Below, one piece after another: positions 45,001 to 57,000 of a stretch of DNA of 64,000 bases. The DNA is from Arenicola marina (Eukaryota; Annelida; Polychaeta; Arenicolidae): contig OZ025248.1 in NCBI GenBank assembly GCA_964019135.1, positions 10,113,574 to 10,177,573 on the forward strand. The letters are read 5' to 3'. The position numbers and the translations under genes were made by a program. The notes under the pieces were generated by a model. That model saw only the letters and a list, made by a program, of their open reading frames with translations, had not been told where the DNA came from and made no database searches. How positions within the stretch are numbered: position 1 is the stretch's first letter; every line of letters begins with the position of its first letter.

Positions 45001-48000
45001 CCCTAGTGATTGCTGAAGTGACCGGAGTAGTGACGTGTTGCCATGAGCTAATGGTGATCATTAATTGTGTCTGGCTTGTGTTTTCAGATTTCGACGAATG
45101 CGCCAGCAACCCATGCCAAAATGGTGGCACGTGTACTGACGCGGTGAATGGCTACTCATGTGCTTGTGTTGCTGGTTACGTAGACAACGAGTGCCAGACA
45201 GGTGAGTTGGAGTATGGTGGCAAATAAGACATTTTCCGGCGTAGCGCGTAACCTTAGACAGCAATAACGATGGAATACCTCTCCCCAGATGCACCATTTG
45301 CTCATCGTATATTGTTGATGAAGTAGAAAGCGAAGTTATGAATTGTAAATGTTTAGCTTGAGTGCATCTGAGAAGACGAATGACCCTAGTGATTTGTGAA
45401 TTGACCGGAGTAGTGACGTGCTGTCATGAGCTAATGGTGATCATTAATTGTGTCTGGCTTGTGTTTTCAGATTTTGACGAATGCGCCAGCAACCCATGCC
45501 AAAATGGTGGCACGTGTACTGACGCGGTGAACGGCTACTCATGTGCTTGTGTTGCTGGTTACGTAGACAACGAGTGCCAGACAGGTGAGTTGGAGTTTGG
45601 TGGCAAATAAGACCTTTTCCGGCGTAGAGCGTGACCTTAGACAGCAATAACGATGGAATACCTCTGCCCAGATGCACCATTGGCTCATCGTATATCGTTG
45701 ATGAAGTAGAAAGCAAAGTTATGAATTGTAAATGTTCAGCTTGAGTGCATCTGAGAAGACGAATGACCCTAGTGATTTGTGAATTGACCGGAGTAGTGAC
45801 GTGCTGTCATGAGCTAATGGTGATCATTAATTGTGTCTGGCTTGTGTTTTCAGATTTTGACGAATGCGCCAGCAACCCATGCCAAAATGGTGGCACGTGT
45901 ACTGACGCGGTGAATGGCTACTCATGTGCTTGTGTTGCTGGTTACGTAGACAACGAGTGCCAGACAGGTGAGTTGGAGTTTGGTGGCAAATAAGACCTTT
46001 TCCCGCGTAGCGCGTGACCTTAGACAGCAATAACGATGGAATACCTCTCCCCAGATGCACCATTTGCTCATCGTATATTGTTGATGAACTAGAAAGCAAA
46101 GTTATGAATTGTAAATGTTCAGCTTGAGTGCATCTGAGAAGACGAATGACCCTAGTGATTGCTGAAGTGACTGGAGTAGTGACGTGTTGCCATGAGCTAA
46201 TGGTGATCATTAATTGTGTCTGGCTTGTGTTTTCAGATTTCCACGAATGCGCCAGCAACCCATGCCAAAATGGTGGCACGTGTACTGACGCGGTGAACGG
46301 CTACTCATGTGCTTGTGTTGCTGGTTACGTAGACAACGAGTGCCAGACAGGTGAGTTGGAGTTTGGTGGCAAATAAGGCCTTTTCCGGCGTAGCGCGTGA
46401 CCTTAGACAGCAATAACGATGGAATACCTCTCCCCAGATGCACCATTTGCTCATCGTCTATCGTTGATGAAGTAGAAAGCAAAGTTATGAATTGTAAATG
46501 TTCAGCTTGAGTGCATCTGAGAAGACGAATGACCCTAGTGATTGCTGAAGTAACCGGAGTAGTGACGTGCTGTCATAAGCTAATGGCGATCATTAATTGT
46601 GTCTGGCTTGTGTGTTCAGATTTCGACGAATGCGCCAGCAACCCATGCCAAAATGGTGGCACGTGTACTGACGCGGTGAATGGCTACTCATGTGCTTGTG
46701 TTGCTGGTTACGTAGACAACGAGTGCCAGACAGGTGAGTTGGAGTTTGGTGGCATATAAGACCTTTTCCGGCGTAGCGTGTAACCTTAGACAGCAATAAC
46801 GATGGAATACCTCTCCCCAGATGCACCATTTGCTCATCGTATATTGTTGATGAAGTAGAAAGCAAAGTTATGAATTGTAAATGTTCAGCTTGAGTCGATC
46901 TGAGAAGACGAATGACCCTAGTGATTGGTGAAGTGAGCGGAGTAGTGACGTCCAGTCATGAGCTAATGGTGATCATTAATTGTGTCTGGCTTGTGTTTTC
47001 AGATTTTGACGAATGCGCCAGCAACCCATGCCAAAATGGTGGCACGTGTACTGACACGGTGAACGGCTACTCATGTGCTTGTGTTGCTGGTTACGTAGAC
47101 AACGAGTGCCAGACAGGTGAGTTGGAGTATGGTGGCAAATAAGACATTTTCCGGCGTAGCGCGTAACCTTAGACAGCAATAACGATGGAATACCTCTCCC
47201 CAGATGCACCATTTGCTCATCGTATATTGTTGATGAAGTAGAAAGCGAAGTTATGAATTGTAAATGTTTAGCTTGAGTGCATCTGAGAAGACGAATGACC
47301 CTAGTGATTTGTGAATTGACCGGAGTAGTGACGTGCTGTCATGAGCTAATGGTGATCATTAATTGTGTCTGGCTTGTGTTTTCAGATTTTGACGAATGCG
47401 CCAGCAACCCATGCCAAAATGGTGGCACGTGTACTGACGCGGTGAACGGCTACTCATGTGCTTGTGTTGCTGGTTACGTAGACAACGAGTGCCAGACAGG
47501 TGAGTTGGAGTTTGGTGGCAAATAAGACCTTTTCCGGCGTAGAGCGTGACCTTAGACAGCAATAACGATGGAATACCTCTGCCCAGATGCACCATTGGCT
47601 CATCGTATATCGTTGATGAAGTAGAAAGCAAAGTTATGAATTGTAAATGTTCAGCTTGAGTGCATCTGAGAAGACGAATGACCCTAGTGATTTGTGAATT
47701 GACCGGAGTAGTGACGTGCTGTCATGAGCTAATGGTGATCATTAATTGTGTCTGGCTTGTGTTTTCAGATTTTGACGAATGCGCCAGCAACCCATGCCAA
47801 AATGGTGGCACGTGTACTGACGCGGTGAACGGCTACTCATGTGCTTGTGTTGCTGGTTACGTAGACAACGAGTGCCAGACAGGTGAGTTGGAGTTTGGTG
47901 GCAAATAAGACCTTTTCCGGCGTAGAGCGTGACCTTAGACAGCAATAACGATGGAATACCTCTGCCCAGATGCACCATTGGCTCATCGTATATCGTTGAT

Positions 48001-51000
48001 GAAGTAGAAAGCAAAGTTATGAATTGTAAATGTTCAGCTTGAGTGCATCTGAGAAGACGAATGACCCTAGTGATTGCTGAAGTGACCGGAGTAGTGACGT
48101 GCTGTCATAAGCTAATGGCGATCATTAATTGTGTCTGGCTTGTGTTTTCAGATTTCGACGAATGCGCCAGCAACCCATGCCAAAATGGTGGCACGTGTAC
48201 TGACGCGGTGAATGGCTACTCATGTGCTTGTGTTGCTGGTTACGTAGACAACGAGTGCCAGACAGGTGAGTTGGAGTTTGGTGGCAAATAAGACCTTTTC
48301 CCGCGTAGCGCGTGACCGTAGACAGCAATAACGATGGAATACCTCTCCCCAGATGCACCATTTGCTCATCGTATATTGTTGATGAAGTAGAAAGCAAAGT
48401 TATGAATTGTAAATGTTCAGCTTGAGTGCATCTGAGAAGACGAATGACCCTAGTGATTGCTGAAGTGACCGGAGTAGTGACGTGTTGCCATGAGCTAATG
48501 GTGATCATTAATTGTGTCTGGCTTGTGTTTTCAGATTTCGACGAATGCGCCAGCAACCCATGCCAAAATGGTGGCACGTGTACTGACGCGGTGAACGGCT
48601 ACTCATGTGCTTGTGTTGCTGGTTACGTAGACAACGAGTGCCAGACAGGTGAGTTGGAGTTTGGTGGCAAATAAGACCTTTTCCGGCGTAGCGCGTGACC
48701 TTAGACAGCAATAACGATGGAATACCTCTCCCCAGATGCACCATTTGCTCATCGTATATTGTTGATGAAGTAGAAAGCAAAGTTATGAATTGTAAATGTT
48801 CAGCTTGAGTGCATCTGAGAAGACGAATGACCCTAGTGATTGCTGAAGTGACCGGAGTAGTGACGTGTTGCCATGAGCTAATGGTGATCATTAATTGTGT
48901 CTGGCTTGTGTTTTCAGATTTCGACGAATGCGCCAGCAACCCATGCCAAAATGGTGGCACGTGTACTGACGCGGTGAATGGCTACTCATGTGCTTGTGTT
49001 GCTGGTTACGTAGACAACGAGTGCCAGACAGGTGAGTTGGAGTTTGGTGGCAAATAAGACCTTTTCCGGCGTAGCGTGTAACCTTAGACAGCAATAACGA
49101 TGGAATACCTCTCCCCAGGTGCACCATTTGCTCATCGTATATTGTTGATGAAGTAGAAAGCAAAGTTATGAATTGTAAATGTTCAGCTTGAGTGCATCTG
49201 AGAAGACGAATGACCCTAGTGATTGGTGAAGTGACCGGAGTGGTGACGTGCAGTCATGAGCTAATGGTGATCATTAATTGTGTCTGGCTTGTGTTTTCAG
49301 ATTTTGACGAATGCGCCAGCAACCCATGCCAAAATGGTGGCACGTGTACTGACACGGTGAATGGCTACTCATGTGCTTGTGTTGCTGGTTACGTAGACAA
49401 CGAGTGCCAGACAGGTGAGTTGGAGTATGGTGGCAAATAAGACATTTTCCGGCGTAGCGCGTAACCTTAGACAGCAATAACGATGGAATACCTCTCCCCA
49501 GATGCACCATTTGCTCATCGTATATTGTTGATGAAGTAGAAAGCGAAGTTATGAATTGTAAATGTTTAGCTTGAGTGCATCTGAGAAGACGAATGACCCT
49601 AGTGATTGGTGAATTGACCGGAGTAGTGACGTGCTGTCCTGAGCTAATGGTGATCATTAATTGTGTCTGGCTTGTGTTTTCAGATTTCGACGAATGCGCC
49701 AGCAACCCATGCCAAAATGGTGGCACGTGTACTGACGCGGTGAACGGCTACTCATGTGCTTGTGTTGCTGGTTACGTAGACAACGAGTGCCAGACCGGTG
49801 AGTTGGAGTTTGGTGGCAAATAAGACCTTTTCCGGCGTAGCGCGTGACCTTAGACAGCAATAACGATGGAATACCTCTCCCCAGATGCACCATTTGCTCA
49901 TCGTATATCGTTGATGAAGTAGAAAGCAAAGTTATGAATTGTAAATGTTCAGCTTGAGTGCATCTGAGAAGACGAATGACCCTAGGGATTGCTGAAGTGA
50001 CCGGAGTAGTGACGTGCTGTCATAAGCTAATGGCGATCATTAATTGTGTCTGGCTTGTGTTTTCAGATTTCGACGAATGCGCCAGCAACCCATGCCAAAA
50101 TGGTGGCACGTGTACTGACGCGGTGAATGGCTACTCATGTGCTTGTGTTGCTGGTTACGTAGACAACGAGTGCCAGACAGGTGAGTTGGAGTTTGGTGTC
50201 AAATAGGACCTTTTCAGGCGTAGCGCGTGACCTTAGACAGCAATAACGATGGAATACCTCTCCCCAGATGCACCATTTACTCATCGTATATTGTTGATGA
50301 AGTAGAAAGCAAAGTTATGAATTGTAAATGTTCAGCTTGAGTGCATCTGAGAAGACGAATGACCCTAGTGATTGCTGAAGTGACCGGAGTAGTGACGTGT
50401 TGCCATGAGCTAATGGTGTTCATTAATTGTGTCTGGCTTGTGTTTTCAGATTTCGACGAATGCGCCAGCAACCCATGCCAAAATGGTGGCACGTGTACTG
50501 ACGCGGTGAATGGCTACTCATGTGCTTGTGTTGCTGGTTACGTAGACAACGAGTGCCAGACAGGTGAGTTGGAGTTTGGTGGCAAATAAGACCTTTTCCG
50601 GCGTAGCGCGTGACCTTAGACAGCAATAACGATGGAATACCTCTCCCCAGATGCACCATTTGCTCATCGTATATTGTTGATGAAGTAGAAAGCAAAGTTA
50701 TGAATTGTAAATGTTCAGCTTGAGTGCATCTGAGAAGACGAATGACCCTAGTGATTGCTGAAGTGACCGGAGTAGTGACGTGTTGCCATGAGCTAATGGT
50801 GATCATTAATTGTGTCTGGCTTGTGTTTTCAGATTTCGACGAATGCGCCAGCAACCCATGCCAAAATGGTGGCACGTGTACTGACGCGGTGAACGGCTAC
50901 TCATGTGCTTGTGTTGCTGGTTACGTAGACAACGAGTGCCAGACAGGTGAGTTGGAGTTTGGTGGCAAATAAGACCTTTTCCGGCGTAGCGCGTGACCTT

Positions 51001-54000
51001 AGACAGCAATAACGATGGAATACCTTTCTCCAGATGCACCATTGGCTCATCGTATATCGTTGATGAAGTAGAAAGCAAAGTTATGAATTGTAAATGTTCA
51101 GCTTGAGTGCATCTGAGAAGACGAATGACCCTAGGGATTGCTGAAGTGACCGGAGTAGTGACGTGCTGTCATAAGCTAATGGCGATCATTAATTGTGTCT
51201 GGCTTGTGTTTTCAGATTTCGACGAATGCGCCAGCAACCCATGCCAAAATGGTGGCACGTGTACTGACACGGTGAATGGCTACTCATGTGCTTGTGTTGC
51301 TGGTTACGTAGACAACGAGTGCCAGACAGGTGAGTTGGAGTATGGTGGCAAATAAGACATTTTCCGGCGTAGCGCGTAACCTTAGACAGCAATAACGATG
51401 GAATACCTCTCCCCAGATGCACCATTTGCTCATCGTATATTGTTGATGAAGTAGAAAGCGAAGTTATGAATTGTAAATGTTTAGCTTGAGTGCATCTGAG
51501 AAGACGAATGACCCTAGTGATTGCTGAAGTGACCGGAGTAGTGACGTGCTGTCATGAGCTAATGGTGATCATTAATTGTGTCTGGCTTGTGTTTTCAGAT
51601 TTCGACGAATGCGCCAGCAACCCATGCCAAAATGGTGGCACGTGTACTGACGCGGTGAACGGCTACTCATGTGCTTGTGTTGCTGGTTACGTAGACAACG
51701 AGTGCCAGACAGGTGAGTTGGAGTTTGGTGGCAAATAAGACCTTTTCCGGCGTAGCGCGTGACCTTAGACAGCAATAACGATGGAATACCTCTGCCCAGA
51801 TGCACCATTGGCTCATCGTATATCGTTGATGAAGTAGAAAGCAAAGTTATGAATTGTAAATGTTCAGCTTGAGTGCATCTGAGAAGACGAATGACCCTAG
51901 TGATTGCTGAAGTGACCGGAGTAGTGACGTGCTGTCATAAGCTAATGGCGATCATTAATTGTGTCTGGCTTGTGTTTTCAGATTTCGACGAATGCGCCAG
52001 CAACCCATGCCAAAATGGTGGCACGTGTACTGACGCGGTGAATGGCTACTCATGTGCTTGTGTGGCTGGTTACGTAGACAACGAGTGCCAGACAGGTGAG
52101 TTGGAGTTTGGTGGCAAATAAGACCTTTTCCCGCGTAGCGCGTGACCTTAGACAGCAATAACGATGGAATACCTCTCCCCAGATGCACCATTTGCTCATC
52201 GTATATTGTTGATGAACTAGAAAGCAAAGTTATGAATTGTAAATGTTCAGCTTGAGTGCATCTGAGAAGACGAATGACCCTAGTGATTGCTGAAGTGACT
52301 GGAGTAGTGACGTGTTGCCATGAGCTAATGGTGATCATTAATTGTGTCTGGCTTGTGTTTTCAGATTTCGACGAATGCGCCAGCAACCCATGCCAAAATG
52401 GTGGCACGTGTACTGACGCGGTGAACGGCTACTCATGTGCTTGTGTTGCTGGTTACGTAGACAACGAGTGCCAGACAGGTGAGTTGGAGTTTGGTGGCAA
52501 ATAAGGCCTTTTCCGGCGTAGCGCGTGACCTTAGACAGCAATAACGATGGAATACCTCTCCCCAGATGCACCATTTGCTCATCGTCTATCGTTGATGAAG
52601 TAGAAAGCAAAGTTATGAATTGTAAATGTTCAGCTTGAGTGCATCTGAGAAGACGAATGACCCTAGTGATTGCTGAAGTAACCGGAGTAGTGACGTGCTG
52701 TCATAAGCTAATGGCGATCATTAATTGTGTCTGGCTTGTGTGTTCAGATTTCGACGAATGCGCCAGCAACCCATGCCAAAATGGTGGCACGTGTACTGAC
52801 GCGGTGAATGGCTACTCATGTGCTTGTGTTGCTGGTTACGTAGACAACGAGTGCCAGACAGGTGAGTTGGAGTTTGGTGGCATATAAGACCTTTTCCGGC
52901 GTAGCGTGTGACCTTAGACAGCAATAACGATGGAATACCTCTCCCCAGATGCACCATTTGCTCATCGTATATTGTTGATGAAGTAGAAAGCAAAGTTATG
53001 AATTGTAAATGTTCAGCTTGAGTCGATCTGAGAAGACGAATGACCCTAGTGATTGGTGAAGTGAGCGGAGTAGTGACGTCCAGTCATGAGCTAATGGTGA
53101 TCATTAATTGTGTCTGGCTTGTGTTTTCAGATTTTGACGAATGCGCCAGCAACCCATGCCAAAATGGTGGCACGTGTACTGACACGGTGAACGGCTACTC
53201 ATGTGCTTGTGTTGCTGGTTACGTAGACAACGAGTGCCAGACAGGTGAGTTGGAGTATGGTGGCAAATAAGACATTTTCCGGCGTAGCGCGTAACCTTAG
53301 ACAGCAATAACGATGGAATACCTCTCCCCAGATGCACCATTTGCTCATCGTATATCGTTGATGAAGTAGAAAGCGAAGTTATGAATTGTAAATGTTTAGC
53401 TTGAGTGCATCTGAGAAGACGAATGACCCTAGTGATTTGTGAATTGACCGGAGTAGTGACGTGCTGTCATGAGCTAATGGTGATCATTAATTGTGTCTGG
53501 CTTGTGTTTTCAGATTTTGACGAATGCGCCAGCAACCCATGCCAAAATGGTGGCACGTGTACTGACGCGGTGAACGGCTACTCATGTGCTTGTGTTGCTG
53601 GTTACGTAGACAACGAGTGCCAGACAGGTGAGTTGGAGTTTGGTGGCAAATAAGACCTTTTCCCGCGTAGCGCGTGACCGTAGACAGCAATAACGATGGA
53701 ATACCTCTCCCCAGATGCACCATTTGCTCATCGTATATTGTTGATGAAGTAGAAAGCAAAGTTATGAATTGTAAATGTTCAGCTTGAGTGCATCTGAGAA
53801 GACGAATGACCCTAGTGATTGCTGAAGTGACCGGAGTAGTGACGTGTTGCCATGAGCTAATGGTGATCATTAATTGTGTCTGGCTTGTGTTTTCAGATTT
53901 CGACGAATGCGCCAGCAACCCATGCCAAAATGGTGGCACGTGTACTGACGCGGTGAACGGCTACTCATGTGCTTGTGTTGCTGGTTACGTAGACAACGAG

Positions 54001-57000
54001 TGCCAGACAGGTGAGTTGGAGTTTGGTGGCAAATAAGACCTTTTCCGGCGTAGCGCGTGACCTTAGACAGCAATAACGATGGAATACCTCTCCCCAGATG
54101 CACCATTTGCTCATCGTATATTGTTGATGAAGTAGAAAGCAAAGTTATGAATTGTAAATGTTCAGCTTGAGTGCATCTGAGAAGACGAATGACCCTAGTG
54201 ATTGCTGAAGTGACCGGAGTAGTGACGTGTTGCCATGAGCTAATGGTGATCATTAATTGTGTCTGGCTTGTGTTTTCAGATTTCGACGAATGCGCCAGCA
54301 ACCCATGCCAAAATGGTGGCACGTGTACTGACGCGGTGAATGGCTACTCATGTGCTTGCGTTGCTGGTTACGTAGACAACGAGTGCCAGACAGGTGAGTT
54401 GGAGTTTGGTGGCAAATAAGACCTTTTCCGGCGTAGCGTGTAACCTTAGACAGCAATAACGATGGAATACCTCTCCCCAGATGCACCATTTGCTCATCGT
54501 ATATTGTTGATGAAGTAGAAAGCAAAGTTATGAATTGTAAATGTTCAGCTTGAGTGGATCTGAGAAGACGAATGACCCTAGTGATTGGTGAAGTGACCGG
54601 AGTGGTGACGTGCAGTCATGAGCGAATGGTGATCATTAATTGTGTCTGGCTTCTGTTTTCAGATTTTGACGAATGCGCCAGCAACCCATGCCAAAATGGT
54701 GGCACGTGTACTGACGCGGTGAATGGCTACTCATGTGCTTGTGTTGCTGGTTACGTAGACAACGAGTGCCAGACAGGTGAGTTGGAGTATGGTGGCAAAT
54801 AAGACATTTTCCGGCGTAGCGCGTGACCTTAGACAGCAATAACGATGGAATACCTCTCCCCAGATGCACCATTTGCTCATCGTATATTGTTGATGAAGTA
54901 GAAAGCGAAGTTATGAATTGTAAATGTTTAGCTTGAGTGCATCTGAGAAGACGAATGACCCTAGTGATTGGTGAATTGACCGGAGTAGTGACGTGCTGTC
55001 CTGAGCTAATGGTGATCATTAATTGTGTCTGGCTTGTGTTTTCAGATTTCGACGAATGCGCCAGCAACCCATGCCAAAATGGTGGCACGTGTACTGACGC
55101 GGTGAACGGCTACTCATGTGCTTGTGTTGCTGGTTACGTAGACAACGAGTGCCAGACAGGTGAGTTGGAGTTTGGTGGCAAATAAGACCTTTTCCGGCGT
55201 AGCGCGTGACCTTAGACAGCAATAACGATGGAATACCTCTCTCCAGATGCACCATTGGCTCATCGTATATCGTTGATGAAGTAGAAAGCAAAGTTATGAA
55301 TTGTAAATGTTCAGCTTGAGTGCATCTGAGAAGACGAATGACCCTAGGGATTGCTGAAGTGACCGGAGTAGTGACGTGCTGTCATAAGCTAATGGCGATC
55401 ATTAATTGTGTCTGGCTTGTGTTTTCAGATTTCGACGAATGCGCCAGCAACCCATGCCAAAATGGTGGCACGTGTACTGACTCGGTGAATGGCTACTCAT
55501 GTGCTTGTGTTGCTGGTTACGTAGACAACGAGTGCCAGACAGGTGAGTTGGAGTTTGGTGGCAAATAAGACCTTTTCCGGCGTAGCGCGTGACCTTAGAC
55601 AGCAATAACGAGGGAATACCTCTCCCCAGATGCACCATTTGCTCATCGTATATTGTTGATGAAGTAGAAAGCAAAGTTATGAATTGTAAATGTTCAGCTT
55701 GAGTGCATCTGAGAAGACGAATGACCCTAGTGATTGCTGAAGTGACCGGAGTAGTGACGTGCTGTCATGAGCTAATGGTGATCATTAATTGTGTCTGCCT
55801 TGTGTTTTCAGATTTCGACGAATGCGCCAGCAACCCATGCCAAAATGGTGGCACGTGTACTGACGCGGTGAATGGCTACTCATGTGCTTGTGTTGCTGGT
55901 TACGTAGACAACGAGTGCCAGACAGGTGAGTTTGAGTTTGGTGTCAAATAAGACCTTTTCAGGCGTAGCGCGTGACCTTAGACAGCAATAACGATGGAAT
56001 ACCTCTCCCCAGATGCACCATTTGCTCATCGTATATTGTTGATGAAGTAGAAAGCAAAGTTATGAATTGTAAATGTTCAGCTTGTGTGCTTCTGAGAAGA
56101 CGAATGACCCTAGTGATTGCTGAAGTGACCGGAGTAGTGACGTGCTGTCATGAGCTAATGGTGATCATTAATTGTGTCTGGCTTGTGTTTTCAGATTTCG
56201 ACGAATGCGCCAGCAACCCATGCCAAAATGGTGGCACGTGTACTGACGCGGTGAATGGCTACTCATGTGCTTGTGTTGCTGGTTACGTAGACAACGAGTG
56301 CCAGACAGGTGAGTTTGAGTTTGGTGTCAAATGAGACCTTTTCAGGCGTAGCGCGTGACCTTAGACAGCAATAACGATGGAATACCTCTCCCCAGATGCA
56401 CCATTTGCTCATCGTATATTGTTGATGAAGTAGAAAGCAAAGTTATGAATTGTAAATGTTCAGCTTGAGTGCATCTGAGAAGACGAATGACCCTAGTGAT
56501 TGCTGAAGTGACCGGAGTAGTGACGTGTTGCCATGAGCTAATGGTGATCATTAATTGTGTCTGGCTTGTGTTTTCAGATTTCGACGAATGCGCCAGCAAC
56601 CCATGCCAAAATGGTGGCACGTGTACTGACGCGGTGAACGGCTACTCATGTGCTTGTGTTGCTGGTTACGTAGACAACGAGTGCCAGACAGGTGAGTTGG
56701 AGTTTGGTGGCAAATAAGACCTTTTCCGGCGTAGCGCGTGACCTTAGACATCAATAACGATGGAATACCTCTCCCCAGATGCACCATTTGCTCATCGTAT
56801 ATTGTTGATGAAGTAGAAAGCAAAGTTATGAATTGTAAATGTTCAGCTTGAGTGCATCTGAAAAGACGAATGACCCTAGTGATTGCTGAAGTGACCGGAG
56901 TAGTGACGTGTTGCCATGAGCTAATGGTGATCATTAATTGTGTCTGGCTTGTGTTTTCAGATTTCGACGAATGCGCCAGCAACCCATGCCAAAATGGTGG

